64,000 bases of DNA, taken from positions 809,001 through 873,000 of the forward strand of contig NZ_CP075190.1 in NCBI RefSeq assembly GCF_020510585.1, written 5' to 3'. Both the position numbers and the translations under genes were made by a program. Below the pieces are notes generated by a model. That model did not search any database, had not been told where the DNA came from, and worked only from the letters and a program-made list of their open reading frames with translations. Positions within the stretch are counted from its first letter, which is position 1. Each line of letters starts with the position of its first letter. Shown one piece after another: positions 33,331 through 42,984 of this stretch. Source of the DNA: Ferribacterium limneticum. GTDB taxonomy: Bacteria > Pseudomonadota > Gammaproteobacteria > Burkholderiales > Rhodocyclaceae.

Positions 33331-33888
33331 TTAGTCGAGCCAGCGGACCGGAGCGGCGAGTTCAGGGTGTTTGCCTTGTCGGCCTGCGTAGTGCGCGGCG
33401 ATGGCAGCGATGTCGGCGGCTGGATCGCCGGTCATTGTCAGGTAGGTGAGGATGCCGGCTTCACGCCGTGAGTAATCGACGAAAGAAAGTGCCACGGGCA
33501 CTTTGGCGGCTAGCGCGATGCGGTAGAAGCCGCTTTTCCAGCCATTGGTCAGGCTGCGTGTGCCTTCCGGGGCGATGACCAGCAGGAAGTTCGGGTTGGC
33601 GGCGAATTGGGTAGCCATTTCGGCGACGAAGCCGTTGCGCACGTCGCGCTGGATCGGGATGCCGCCGAGTCGGCGAAATATCCAGTCCAGCGGCCCGCGA
33701 AACAGGGCGTCCTTGGCCACCCAGCGGGCGTCGAGGCCGAGCGCCAGCTTGGTGAACAGGGCGATGACGCCATCCCAGTTCGAGGTGTGCGGGTAGCCGA
33801 CCAGCACGGCGCGGGCCGGGCGCGCCGGTGGTTCGCTCACGGTCCAGCCGAAGAGTTTGAGCAGGCCGCGGGCCACGGGTTTCAGCAC
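33331..33888 (-). CDS. PlsC-like 1-acyl-glycerophosphate acyltransferase
   Basis: A 185-aa acyltransferase. The motifs are HTSNWD (HxxxxD catalytic pair) and APEGTRS (substrate binding). No strong membrane helix is visible. It transfers fatty acyl chains to a lysophospholipid-like acceptor; the exact acceptor is unknown. It starts with GTG (33886-33888), four bases after the stop of the phosphate-transport regulator, so it belongs to the pit operon by position. Confidence 0.8.
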   Translation of the reverse strand: MLKPVARGLLKLFGWTVSEPPARPARAVLVGYPHTSNWDGVIALFTKLALGLDARWVAKDALFRGPLDWIFRRLGGIPIQRDVRNGFVAEMATQFAANPNFLLVIAPEGTRSLTNGWKSGFYRIALAAKVPVALSFVDYSRREAGILTYLTMTGDPAADIAAIAAHYAGRQGKHPELAAPVRWLD

Positions 33889-33892
33889 GGGC

Positions 33893-34537
33893 TCAGCACA
33901 TTTTGACGACGATGTCGTGCAGGGTGTTGGCGCAATTGGCCATGCGGTCGGCGGCGTTGGACAGGTGGCGGTAGATTTCGCGGCGCTTGAACATGTGGAT
34001 GTAGTCGTCGCCGACGAACAGTTCGGCGATGGCCCGGCGGTAGTTCTTTTCGACCCGGCGTTCGGCCTTGCGCGCGGCGTCGGCATCGGCTGCCGCGGCC
34101 GCCGGTTCCTTGGCCAGCCGGGCGTAGCCCTGGGACAGGGCATCGGCGCCGAGTTTGATGTGCATGGCCATTTCCAGGCAATGCTTGTCGGGTGCCAGGC
34201 AAAGGACTTCCATTTCGCTGACGGTGGTCTTGCAGTAATTGACGATTTCGTCGAGGTCGATGATGGCGCGGTAGAGATCTTCGCGGTCGATCGGCGTCGA
34301 GAATGCTTCGTTGAGCGTGTGCAGGTTGCGGATCTTGACGCGGTCGGCTTCGTGCTCGTCCTGGCGAATGAGCTGACCGACGCTCTGGTCGCCGGTTTCC
34401 ATGAATTCGACTAGCCGGCCGGCGGTTATCCCGACATGCTGGCACTGCTCGGTGAGCAGCGTGAAGAAATCCGGCATTTTGGGGAAAACGCGCTCGAACA
34501 GGCGGCGGAAGACTGACTGATTGCTTTCTTCGCTCAT
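33893..34537 (-). CDS. PhoU-like DUF47 phosphate-transport regulator
   Basis: A 214-aa all-helical protein (DUF47/TIGR00153), for example MPDFFTLLTEQCQHVGITAG, DRVKIRNLHTLNEAFSTPID and YCKTTVSEMEVLCLAPD. Members are encoded with PiT transporters and are thought to regulate them, like PhoU. The ATG overlaps the transporter stop (ATGA), which supports a joint function. Confidence 0.88.
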   Translation of the reverse strand: MSEESNQSVFRRLFERVFPKMPDFFTLLTEQCQHVGITAGRLVEFMETGDQSVGQLIRQDEHEADRVKIRNLHTLNEAFSTPIDREDLYRAIIDLDEIVNYCKTTVSEMEVLCLAPDKHCLEMAMHIKLGADALSQGYARLAKEPAAAAADADAARKAERRVEKNYRRAIAELFVGDDYIHMFKRREIYRHLSNAADRMANCANTLHDIVVKMC

Positions 34538-35577
34538 GGCGTGCCTCCGATAAAAAGATTGATCAGCGCATAGGCCTGAATGGCGACGATGGCGGCGCCG
34601 GGAATGGTGATCAGCCAGGTCATCGCGATGTCCTTGGCCTTGGCCCAGCGCACGGCGCGCGGTCGCTCGGAGGCGCCGATGCCCATGATCGAGGTGGCGA
34701 CGACGTGGGTGGTGGACACTGGGGCGCCGGCGATCGAGGCGGCCATGATGACGCCGGCCGAGGTCAGTTGCGAGCCGAGGGCGTGGATGGGGCGAACGCG
34801 GTAGATGGCGAAGCCGAGGGTGCGGACAATGCGCCAGCCGCCCGACATGATGCCGAGCGTGATGGCCGAGGCACAGGCGAGCATGACCCAGAACGGCACT
34901 TCGAAAGTCGGGATGAAGCCGCCGAGGAGCAGGACGAGGGTCAGGATGCCCATGCTTTTTTGGGCGTCGTTGGCGCCGTGCGAGAAGGCCAGGCCGGCGG
35001 CGGTGACGTATTGCAGGCCGCGCAGCCGCGAATTGGCAGCCGGGTTGGCGGCGACGAGCAGGGCGCTGAGCAGGCGGTGGACGAGAAAGCCGACCCAGAA
35101 ACCAATAAGTGGCGAGAGAACCAGCGCGGCGAGTACCTTGACGATGCCGGTCAGATGTCCCTCGCCCAGTTCGGCAAAGCCCCAGGCGACATGGTCGGGG
35201 CCGACGGCGACGACAACGGCGCCGATCAGCCCGCCGACCAGGGCGTGCGACGACGATGACGGGATGCCGAAATACCAGGTGCCGAGGTTCCAGGCGATGG
35301 CGCCGAGCAACCCGCAGAGCAGGATCGATAGCGAAAGCACCGGCGCGACGCCGTCGAGGGCAACGAACTTGCCGATGGTGTTGGCCACCGCCGTGCCGCC
35401 GAGCAGCGGGCCGAGGAATTCGAATACGCCGACGATCAGCACGGCTTGCGCCGGAGTCATGGCGCGCGAGGCGATAACGGTGGCGACAATGTTGGCGGCA
35501 TCGTGAAAACCGTTGGTGTAGTCGAACACCAGGACGATGACGACAGTGGCGACAGCGAGCAGGAAGAGGGTGTCCAT
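34534..35577 (-). CDS. PiT-family inorganic phosphate transporter
   Basis: A 347-aa inner-membrane protein. The signature GFHDAANIVATVIASRAMTP is near the N-terminus (family GANDVANA-type) and SHGANDAQKSMGILTL marks the second repeat. About ten membrane helices are expected. It imports phosphate as a metal complex with a proton or sodium. It is first in a three-gene unit with the PhoU-like and acyltransferase genes. Its upstream region holds copy C of the dispersed motif. Confidence 0.92.
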   Translation of the reverse strand: MDTLFLLAVATVVIVLVFDYTNGFHDAANIVATVIASRAMTPAQAVLIVGVFEFLGPLLGGTAVANTIGKFVALDGVAPVLSLSILLCGLLGAIAWNLGTWYFGIPSSSSHALVGGLIGAVVVAVGPDHVAWGFAELGEGHLTGIVKVLAALVLSPLIGFWVGFLVHRLLSALLVAANPAANSRLRGLQYVTAAGLAFSHGANDAQKSMGILTLVLLLGGFIPTFEVPFWVMLACASAITLGIMSGGWRIVRTLGFAIYRVRPIHALGSQLTSAGVIMAASIAGAPVSTTHVVATSIMGIGASERPRAVRWAKAKDIAMTWLITIPGAAIVAIQAYALINLFIGGTP

Positions 35578-35682
35578 GCGCTTCGGCCTGTGGAGGGCAG
35601 GCCCGGTCTCCGTTTCGGTTTATCTTGTTTTAAGCCAGTATATCGCCGAAGCGCGCGTTTTCGGCCGGCCTGTGGCCGTTTG

Positions 35683-35720
35683 CTACGGTCAACCGGAAAA
35701 AATCGCCAAATTTGAAATGC
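35683..35720 (+). repeat. Dispersed 38-bp motif, copy C (intergenic)
   Basis: CTACGGTCAACCGG is exact at 35683-35696, preceded by TG. AAAAAA and GCCAAATTTGAAATGCC follow, the best match to the second half. It lies between the divergent pit and TDT genes. Plus orientation. Confidence 0.85.
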
Positions 35721-35734
35721 CAGAAAGAGACACC

Positions 35735-36775
35735 ATGAGTTATCCCCGTTTTGCAGATATTTCCCGCAGCTTCGCGCCCGGCTGGTTTGCCGCCGTGATG
35801 GGTACCGGCGTCTTCGCCATGACGACGCACAGCCTGGCCTTGCGCTGGCCGTGGCTGGGCTTGCCGGCCGAAGTGCTGCACTGGTTCAACAGCGCACTTT
35901 TTCTGCTCCTGGCTGTGCCCTGGCTGACCCGCTGGTTGCGCTTCCCGGCGGCTGCCATGCAGACGATGCAGCATCCGGTGCAGGCCAATTTCTACCCCAC
36001 CTTCTCGATTGCCCTGCTCGTCCTCGCCGCGCAATGGCTGACCTTTACCTCAGGCAGCGCCGTGGCCATGGTCCTGTGGTGGCTCGGCGTCATCGTCCAT
36101 TTCATCTTCAGCTTTGCCGTGCTCTCCATTATTTTTCGCGGCGAGCATGTGGCGGCCGAGCACGTCACGCCGGCCCAGTTCATCCCCGCTGTCGGCCTTG
36201 TTGTCATGCCGCTGGCCGGCGTGCCGCTGCTTGCACACATGGATGGCGCGTTGCGCGAGTGGGCGCTGACCATCAATGCCATCGGTCTGGGGGCGGGCAG
36301 CATGATGTATCTTGGCTTGCTCGGCCTGACGCTGCAGCGCAAATACCTGCACAAACCGGCGCTGGGCATCCTGACGCCGACGGTATGGATTCATCTCGCC
36401 CCGATCGGTGTCATCCCGCTCAGCCTGATGAACGTCGTCGAGCAGCTACCCTATCCGGCCGCCCGTGAAGCGGCCACGGTACTCATGCTGCTGGTCTGGG
36501 GCTTCGGTGTCTGGTGGTTGGTCATGGCCACTCTGCTGACTCTGTCGGCACGGCGGGCGGGGCAACTGCCATTCGCCTTGTCATGGTGGGGCTTCACCTT
36601 TCCGCTCGGCGCTTTCGTCGCCGAAAGCCTGCGCCTGACCCAGCTTCTCGGCTGGAGCAGCACCTTCGCCATCGGCGTCGCCGCCTGGCTGCTGCTTGGC
36701 TTCTTCTGGGGCATCACGCTGTACCGGACGGTACGTGGCGTGGCTAGCGGCGCCATTTTTCAGCCTCACCCCTGA
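35735..36775 (+). CDS. TDT/SLAC1-family transporter
   Basis: A 346-aa membrane protein with about ten helices. It has the family start FAPGWFAAVMGTGVFAMTTH and the related WLGVIVHFIFSFAVLSIIF. The family covers tellurite/dicarboxylate (TehA, Mae1) and anion channel (SLAC1) proteins; the substrate cannot be deduced. ATG 35735 is used because the preceding in-frame region is the dispersed motif. It is followed at eight bases by a hydrolase gene. Confidence 0.85.
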   Translation: MSYPRFADISRSFAPGWFAAVMGTGVFAMTTHSLALRWPWLGLPAEVLHWFNSALFLLLAVPWLTRWLRFPAAAMQTMQHPVQANFYPTFSIALLVLAAQWLTFTSGSAVAMVLWWLGVIVHFIFSFAVLSIIFRGEHVAAEHVTPAQFIPAVGLVVMPLAGVPLLAHMDGALREWALTINAIGLGAGSMMYLGLLGLTLQRKYLHKPALGILTPTVWIHLAPIGVIPLSLMNVVEQLPYPAAREAATVLMLLVWGFGVWWLVMATLLTLSARRAGQLPFALSWWGFTFPLGAFVAESLRLTQLLGWSSTFAIGVAAWLLLGFFWGITLYRTVRGVASGAIFQPHP

Positions 36776-36782
36776 GCCCGGG

Positions 36783-37631
36783 ATGACCTGGCTATGGGGC
36801 ATTCCGTTGCTGGCCGGCTGTGTCGGCGCGCTGAATTTTTTTATTCGGCGTGGCCTGGCGGCGCCGCGTATCGTCGAAACGGAGCGCCCGGAGGGCTTGC
36901 CATGGCTTGAGGTGAAGGTACCGACGGCCAATGACAAAAGTCTTTACGGCTGGTACATACCGGCCGGGGCGGGGCGGCCAGCCCTGGTCGTCATGCATGG
37001 CTGGGGCGGTAACGCCGGAATGATGCTGCCGCTGGCGGCACCGCTGCACGCGGCAGGGTATTCGCTGTTGCTGGTCGATGCCCGTTGTCATGGCCAGAGC
37101 GATGACGACAGTTTTGCCTCGCTACCCCGCTTTGCTGAGGATATCGAGGCGGCATTGGTCTGGTTGGCTGGGCGGCCGGAGGTCGATCCGCTGGCGCTGG
37201 GGGTGATCGGCCATTCGGTGGGGGCGGGCGCGGCCTTGCTCGCCGCCTCGCGCCAGCCGTCCATCCGCGCCGTCGTCAGCCTGGCGGCCTTTGCCCATCC
37301 GGCGGCCATGATGCGGCGCTGGCTGGCCGGCATGCACATCCCGTTCTGGCCGCTCGGCGCTTACATCCTGGCTTATGTGCAGCGGGTCATCGGCCATCGT
37401 TTCGACGACATCGCGCCGTGCGCCACGATTGCCAGGATTTGTTGTCCGACGTTGATCGTCCATGGTCTGGCGGACGATACCGTTCCGGTCGCCGAGGCCC
37501 GGCAGATTTACGCGGCCCGGACCTGCGACGCGGTCGAACTGCTGCTGGTGCCCGGTAGCCATGACGACTATGGGGATCTGGTGGCGCAGGTTGGCTTGCT
37601 GAGCAGCTTTCTCGATCGGGCTTTTCGCTAA
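36783..37631 (+). CDS. Alpha/beta hydrolase, membrane-anchored
   Basis: A 282-aa protein with an N-terminal hydrophobic segment (WLWGIPLLAGCVGALNFFI) and an alpha/beta-hydrolase fold: oxyanion HGWGGN, nucleophile GHSVGAG, acid in HGLADDTVPV and His in GSHDDYG. It probably cleaves an ester, amide or peptide bond; the substrate is unknown. It starts at ATG 36783, eight bases after the transporter gene. The transcript ends at the hairpin 37646-37670. Confidence 0.85.
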   Translation: MTWLWGIPLLAGCVGALNFFIRRGLAAPRIVETERPEGLPWLEVKVPTANDKSLYGWYIPAGAGRPALVVMHGWGGNAGMMLPLAAPLHAAGYSLLLVDARCHGQSDDDSFASLPRFAEDIEAALVWLAGRPEVDPLALGVIGHSVGAGAALLAASRQPSIRAVVSLAAFAHPAAMMRRWLAGMHIPFWPLGAYILAYVQRVIGHRFDDIAPCATIARICCPTLIVHGLADDTVPVAEARQIYAARTCDAVELLLVPGSHDDYGDLVAQVGLLSSFLDRAFR

Positions 37632-37645
37632 TATATGGACGAAAA

Positions 37646-37670
37646 AAAGCGGGAGACACGCTCCCGCTTT
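37646..37670. terminator. Bidirectional terminator
   Basis: AAAGCGGGAG / CTCCCGCTTT, 10-bp stem, 5-base loop, with A/T runs on both sides. It separates the hydrolase gene from the convergent ccoG. Confidence 0.85.
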
Positions 37671-37689
37671 ATCGCTATCTGGCAGAGGA

Positions 37690-39105
37690 CTACCTGGGCA
37701 GCAGGAAAGCCGCTTTTTCGCGAACCTTGATGTCCGGGTTGTCCAGCGCGACGATCTCGAAGTGAATCGGGTTCGAGCCCGTCTTGCCGGCGTCGGGCGG
37801 TACGGCAACCACGGTGTTGAACGATTGCAGCGAGGCCGGCGCGACGTCGACTTCAACGTCGCCGGTGATTTCGGCGCCGGGCAGGCCGTCGACCGTGACC
37901 TTGTAACGATGCGACTGTTCTTCGGTATTCATGATCTGCAGCATGTAGACGTTCTCGATCCGGCCGTCGTCGGCTTCGCGGGCCAGCGTTGAACGGTCGC
38001 GAATGATGTCGACCTTGAGCGGTATGCGGGTGGTCAGGAACCAGATGGCCAGCCCGGTGATGACGATCAGGATGAAGGTGTAGAGCAGAATGCGCGGGCG
38101 GATGATGTGGGCAAGGATTTCCTGCTTGCCCTGATGCTTCGCCATGGCGTTTTCGGTCGAGTAACGGACCAGGCCCTTCGGCAAGCCAACCTTCTCCATG
38201 ACCTGGTCGCAGACGTCGACGCAGGCGGCACAGCCGATGCACTCGTATTGCAGGCCCTTGCGGATGTCGATGCCGGTCGGGCAGACGATCACGCACTGGT
38301 TGCAATCGATACAATCGCCCAGTTTGGGGGCGTTCGGGGCCACGTTTTTCTTGCGCGCGCCACGCGGCTCGCCGCGTTCCTCGTCATAGGTGATGATCAT
38401 CGTGTCCGGGTCAAACATCACGCTCTGGAAGCGGGCATACGGGCACATGTGTTTGCACACCTGTTCGCGCATGAAACCGGCCATGAGGATCGTGAAGCCG
38501 CCGTAGAAGAAGATCCAGAAGGTCTCCCAGGGGCCTAGCTGGCCGGTCAGGACGTTGTTGATGAGTTCCTGGACGGGCGTGAAATAGCCGACCAGCGTAA
38601 AGCCGGTCCACAAGCCAATGATGCCCCAAAGCAGGTGTTTGGTCGCCTTGATGCGGAACTTGCGCGCATCCATCGGGGCCTTGTCGAGCTTGATCCGCGC
38701 ATTGCGGTCGCCTTCGACCCAGTTCTCGATCCACATGAAGATCTGGGTGTATACCGTTTGCGGGCAGGCGTAGCCGCAGAACAGTCGCCCGGCGATGGCG
38801 GTGACGAGGAATAGCCCATAGGCGGAAACGATCAGCAATGCTGTCAGGTAGATGACATCCTGCGGCCAGAATACGACCCCGAAAATGTAGAACTTGCGTT
38901 CGACCAGATGCAGAAGAATTGCTTGCCGGTCGTTCCAGGTCAGCCACAGGCCGCCGTAAAACAGCACCTGGGTGAATATCACCAGGGCAATTCGCCAATT
39001 GTCGAAATAGCCACGAACGCCTTTGGCGTAGATGATCTTGTGCTTTTCGTAAAAGGAAACCTTGGCCGCTTTAAGTTCTTCCGTATTTTCTTGGGGCTGA
39101 TTCAT
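37690..39105 (-). CDS. ccoG: Cytochrome c oxidase accessory protein CcoG, copy 1
   Basis: A 471-aa membrane ferredoxin. It has the polyferredoxin-type site RLFCGYACPQTVYTQIFM, VCKHMCPYARFQSVMF, and two 4Fe-4S motifs, CIDCNQCVIVCPTGID and CIGCAACVDVCDQ. A C-terminal Ig-like periplasmic domain follows. CcoG helps copper handling for cbb3 oxidase assembly. This copy stands alone, facing away from the cco cluster 11 kb downstream, where a second copy exists. It has no adjacent FNR-type box that I can see. Confidence 0.93.
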   Translation of the reverse strand: MNQPQENTEELKAAKVSFYEKHKIIYAKGVRGYFDNWRIALVIFTQVLFYGGLWLTWNDRQAILLHLVERKFYIFGVVFWPQDVIYLTALLIVSAYGLFLVTAIAGRLFCGYACPQTVYTQIFMWIENWVEGDRNARIKLDKAPMDARKFRIKATKHLLWGIIGLWTGFTLVGYFTPVQELINNVLTGQLGPWETFWIFFYGGFTILMAGFMREQVCKHMCPYARFQSVMFDPDTMIITYDEERGEPRGARKKNVAPNAPKLGDCIDCNQCVIVCPTGIDIRKGLQYECIGCAACVDVCDQVMEKVGLPKGLVRYSTENAMAKHQGKQEILAHIIRPRILLYTFILIVITGLAIWFLTTRIPLKVDIIRDRSTLAREADDGRIENVYMLQIMNTEEQSHRYKVTVDGLPGAEITGDVEVDVAPASLQSFNTVVAVPPDAGKTGSNPIHFEIVALDNPDIKVREKAAFLLPR

Positions 39106-39432
39106 TGACGTTTTCGTGAAGATGAATGATGAGGTTGGAAACCGGCGCTACCGACAACGACAAGCGACTGCGCAAAGCAAGCCTGCGGGGCGAGGGGAAT
39201 AGTCGCAGTCAGACACGTCGCTGCCAAGGCGGCCGCCCACTGCAATGTATCGCAATAGCGCGGAGACCCAAGTATTGCCGGTTTCCTGGGGTTCTTACTA
39301 TCAAGATGCGTGCCTGGGGGCTTTCTGGCTCAAGTTGCTTAAAAATCATTTGCTTATATATCGCATTAAGGTGCTCGTTGGCAAATTGTGTCAATATTGG
39401 CAGGCGCGAGTGACGTAATTGACGGAGTTGGC
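39106..39432. other. Intergenic region, 327 bases
   Basis: Divergent control region of ccoG copy 1 and the sigma-54 activator. It becomes AT-rich from about 39,340 (GCTTATATATCGCATTAAGG), the likely promoter zone of the activator gene. No FNR-type dyad, terminator or gene is supported. Confidence 0.5.
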
Positions 39433-40752
39433 ATGAGCGAACATTCTTTGGGTGAACTGATTTCTTTCCTCGACGGCTTGCCTGAGCCGCGTATCGTGAT
39501 GAATGCCGAGTACCGGATTATTGCGGCCAACGCCGCCTATGTCCGCGATTTTGGCGGTGGCCAGCTGATCACCGGGCGGACGTGCTACGAGGTTTCGCAT
39601 CATTTCGATGTGCCCTGCGATCAGGCTGGCGAGTCCTGCCCGCTTAAGCAGAGTCAAAAATCAGGATCGCCGCAACGCGTCCTCCACCTGCACCATACGC
39701 CGCGTGGCGAAGAGCATGTCGCCGTTGAAACCACGCCCATTCGCGACGAAAACGGACAGGTCGTCTATTTCGTCGAGACCATGCGCGTTGTTCGCCAGGC
39801 GAGCAGCCGTCCGGCGGCGCAGGGGCTGGTTGGCCGCTCGCCGGCATTTGTCGGCATGCTGGAAAAGGTATTGCGCGTCGCCAACTCGAACGCCTCCGTG
39901 CTGCTGCTTGGTGAAACGGGAACCGGCAAGGAGCTGGTTGCCCGCGCCGTCCACGAAGCCAGCGCTCGGGAGGATGGCCCCTTTGTTGCGGTCGACTGCG
40001 CGGGGATGACTGAAACCTTGTTCGAGAGCGAACTTTTCGGCTACGAAAAAGGGGCATTTACCGGCGCCACGCACCGCAAGCAGGGCCTGGTCGAAGCGGC
40101 CTCGGGCGGAACGCTGTTTCTCGACGAAATCGGCGAGCTGCCACTGGTCCTCCAGGTCAAGCTGTTGCGTCTGCTTGAAACCGGGACTTATCGGCGGGTT
40201 GGCGGGCTGGACTGGTTGCCGGCGGATTTCCGGCTGGTCGCGGCGACGCATCGCGATCTTCGTGCCATGGTTCAGGCCGAAACCTTCCGCCGCGACCTGT
40301 ATTTCCGGATCAACACCTTCCCGGTGTACACGCCGGCCCTGCACGAACGACCGGCCGATATTCCCTTGCTGGCGGTTTCCCTGCTCGAACGTGTTGATCG
40401 AGAGTCGGGCCGAAAATTTACGCCGGCAGCGCTGGCCTGGCTGAGCGGCCGACGTTACAGCGGCAACATCCGGGAGCTGCGCAACCTGATCGAACGCGCC
40501 ACCTTGCTGGCCGATGGCGATCTCATCGACCTGCCCCATCTTGAGGAAATGGCTGAAGATCTGCCCCCCGCCTTGCTGGTGAACGACAATGCCTTCCACG
40601 TTGAACAGGTCATCGAGCTGGATACGCTGGAACGACGCTACCTGAACTGGGCGAGGGACCGCAATGGACTCGACGCCGTCGAGTTGGCGGCGCGCCTCGG
40701 CGTTAGTCCGCGCACCTTGTATCGCAAGTTGCAGGGCTTGAAAGGCAATTGA
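39433..40752 (+). CDS. PAS-containing sigma-54-dependent activator
   Basis: A 439-aa regulator. The N-terminal PAS domain ([20 protein letters not shown]) has a cysteine set C-x-C spaced through [19 protein letters not shown] that could hold a metal or haem. The AAA+ domain has [31 protein letters not shown] and the arginine-finger region. The C-terminus has a Fis-type HTH ([20 protein letters not shown]). Full family length. Its target is unknown; a redox role is possible given ccoG next to it. ATG 39433 follows GGAG. Confidence 0.88.
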   Translation: MSEHSLGELISFLDGLPEPRIVMNAEYRIIAANAAYVRDFGGGQLITGRTCYEVSHHFDVPCDQAGESCPLKQSQKSGSPQRVLHLHHTPRGEEHVAVETTPIRDENGQVVYFVETMRVVRQASSRPAAQGLVGRSPAFVGMLEKVLRVANSNASVLLLGETGTGKELVARAVHEASAREDGPFVAVDCAGMTETLFESELFGYEKGAFTGATHRKQGLVEAASGGTLFLDEIGELPLVLQVKLLRLLETGTYRRVGGLDWLPADFRLVAATHRDLRAMVQAETFRRDLYFRINTFPVYTPALHERPADIPLLAVSLLERVDRESGRKFTPAALAWLSGRRYSGNIRELRNLIERATLLADGDLIDLPHLEEMAEDLPPALLVNDNAFHVEQVIELDTLERRYLNWARDRNGLDAVELAARLGVSPRTLYRKLQGLKGN

Positions 40753-40784
40753 GCGCTTCATCCGCACGGGGGTGTGGCGCTTCG

Positions 40785-40823
40785 GGGATTTCAGTTTTGG
40801 GCAAAAATTCCGGTTGACCGTAG
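40785..40823 (-). repeat. Dispersed 38-bp motif, copy D (intergenic)
   Basis: CTACGGTCAACCGG is exact on the minus strand (40810-40823), preceded by TG. AATTTTTGCCCAAAACTGAAAT follows as a looser second half. It lies just after the sigma-54 activator gene. Confidence 0.8.
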
Positions 40824-41040
40824 CAAGCGTCAAAAAACATGAAGTAGCCCCCTGTGAGCCATCCAGACGGCAAAGTGTAAATGTAGCCCTGGCCAGCTTT
40901 ACCATTTCTTACATTCAGCCTGGCCGCGCTCCCTATAATCGCGGACGCCTGTTTCTTCGGTTTTTCCTGGGCGTCGGGGGTGCAAATTTGCGCTGGCGTG
41001 AGGAATTGCCGTCTTTTTGCTCAAATAAAAAATACTGCAC

Positions 41041-42897
41041 ATGAAAAAAATAACGCTTGTCGCGCTTCTTGTCTCCGCTGTTTTTCCTGCCATCGGGCAG
41101 GTTTCGTCAGCGCAAATGTCAGCCCCCGCGACCCTGAAAGAAGTAGCCCAACGCGCTGTCCTCAACAGCCCTGAAGTCACGTCCAAATGGCACGCCTACC
41201 GCGCCGCCGACGAAGAAATCGGCGTCGCCCGTGGTGGCTACCTGCCGCGCGTCGACCTCACTGCCGGCTCCGGTCGCGAAAGCCTGCGCCAGCCGACCAC
41301 CGCCGACCGTGACTACACCCGCACCGGCGTCCTCCTGAGCCTCAACCAGATGCTCTTCGACGGCTTCGCCACCCGTAACGAAGTCCGCCGCCTCGACAAA
41401 GCCAGGCTGGTGCGCTACTACGAACTCCTCGACGCCTCCGAAACCACCGCCCTCGAAGCCGGCCGCGCCTATCTCGACGTCCTGCGCTACCGCCACCTCG
41501 TCGACCTCGCCAAAGACAACTACATCCAGCACAAAGCCACCTACGACCAGATCGAACGGCGCACCCAAAGCGGCGTCGGCCGTCGCGTCGACTTCGAACA
41601 AGCCGGCAGCCGTCTCGCCCTGGCCGAAATCAACCTGATCACCGAAAGCGCCAACCTCCACGACGTCAGCGCCCGCTACCAGCGCCTCATCGGCCAGCAC
41701 CCCGCCGACGCCATCGTCCCGCCATCCGAGCTCAACAACGCCATCCCGGCCCAGGCCACAGTCGCCCTCGCCACCCTGCACCGCAAAAACCCGGCGCTCC
41801 TCGCCGCTACTGAAAACATCGAAGCCAGCCAATACGAAATCAACACCCGGCGCGCCGCCTACTCACCGAAGCTCGACTTCCGCGCCCGTACTGACAACAC
41901 CCGCAACTACCTCGGCGACACCGGCGATCGAAACCACAACGTCGCCGAACTCGTCGTCAGCTGGAACCTCTTCAACGGCGGCTCCGACCGCGCCCGCGAA
42001 AAGCAGACCATCGAAAAGAAAAACCTCGCCTTCGACCTCCGCGAAAAAGCCTGCCGCGACACGAGACAGACCCTCCTCATCGCCTACAACGACGTCCAGC
42101 GCCTCAAGGAACAAACCACCTTCAACGCCCGCCAGGTCACCCTGCTCGAAAAGACCCGTGACGCCTACCGCGACCAGTTCAACGTCGGCCAGCGCACCCT
42201 GCTCGACCTCCTCGATACCGAAAACGAACTCCTCGCCGCCCGGCGCGCCAACATCAACGCCGACACCGACCTGACGCTCGCCTACCTGCGCACCTACGCC
42301 GGTATGGGCACCCTGCTCGAACAACTCGGCCTGCAACGCCTCGACGCCGCTACCCCGGACAACAGCGAACTGGCCGACGTCGATCCGAGCCAACTCTGCC
42401 CGAACGACCCCATCGCCCTCGGCCTGCCCGATCGCGATGCACTCAACGCCAAAGCCGCTGCCCTCAACGCCAGCCGCGCCCCGCTCGTTGCTGCCGCACC
42501 CATCGCCCTCAGCCCCGAAGCCGGCATCCAGAGCCAGGTCAAATCCTGGGCTGCCGCCTGGTCGGCCAGAGATTACGCCGCCTATAGCGCCTTCTACGCC
42601 CCGACCTTCACCCCGGACGGCGGTCTGACCCGCGAAGACTGGGCGCAACTGCGCCGGGGTCGCATCGCCACCCGTGACAGCATCAACGTCGACATCCAAG
42701 ACATGAAAGTCAGGATGGACGGCAACGACCGTGCCTTCGCCGAATTCCGCCAGGTCTACCAGTCCAAGGGCTACAACGACACGACGCAGAAGACGCTGGA
42801 GATGATCAAGGTGAACGGCAAGTGGCTGATCAACCGTGAGACGTCCATCCCGTGTAACGGCAACACCGTCGGGGGCTGCAAGGGGCTGGTCAAGTAA
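41041..42897 (+). CDS. TolC-family outer-membrane protein with an extra NTF2/DUF4440-like domain
   Basis: A 618-aa protein. A signal peptide (KITLVALLVSAVFPAIG) is followed by a TolC/OEP body of two repeats (residues ~30-440; GYLPRVDLTAGSG, VVSWNLFNGGSDRAREKQ, FNVGQRTLLDLLDTENEL), like LapE/AggA type I secretion proteins. An additional ~110-residue domain follows (SWAAAWSARDYAAYSAFYAP, MIKVNGKWLINRE) resembling SnoaL/Cds6 C-terminal domains. Most TolC proteins are about 450 aa. No ABC exporter or adaptor gene is adjacent. Codons end in C far more often than in neighbours. The terminator follows at 42938. Confidence 0.85.
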   Translation: MKKITLVALLVSAVFPAIGQVSSAQMSAPATLKEVAQRAVLNSPEVTSKWHAYRAADEEIGVARGGYLPRVDLTAGSGRESLRQPTTADRDYTRTGVLLSLNQMLFDGFATRNEVRRLDKARLVRYYELLDASETTALEAGRAYLDVLRYRHLVDLAKDNYIQHKATYDQIERRTQSGVGRRVDFEQAGSRLALAEINLITESANLHDVSARYQRLIGQHPADAIVPPSELNNAIPAQATVALATLHRKNPALLAATENIEASQYEINTRRAAYSPKLDFRARTDNTRNYLGDTGDRNHNVAELVVSWNLFNGGSDRAREKQTIEKKNLAFDLREKACRDTRQTLLIAYNDVQRLKEQTTFNARQVTLLEKTRDAYRDQFNVGQRTLLDLLDTENELLAARRANINADTDLTLAYLRTYAGMGTLLEQLGLQRLDAATPDNSELADVDPSQLCPNDPIALGLPDRDALNAKAAALNASRAPLVAAAPIALSPEAGIQSQVKSWAAAWSARDYAAYSAFYAPTFTPDGGLTREDWAQLRRGRIATRDSINVDIQDMKVRMDGNDRAFAEFRQVYQSKGYNDTTQKTLEMIKVNGKWLINRETSIPCNGNTVGGCKGLVK

Positions 42898-42937
42898 GGC
42901 TCCCATAGTGTTCGGCTGAAAACCGGACAACCAAGAC

Positions 42938-42963
42938 AAAGGCCATGCAGATGCATGGCCTTT
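42938..42963. terminator. Bidirectional terminator
   Basis: AAAGGCCATGC / GCATGGCCTTT, 11-bp stem with a 4-base loop, between the TolC-type gene and the convergent PEBP gene. Confidence 0.85.
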
Positions 42964-42984
42964 GGCGTTAACGGCGGCGGGAAA

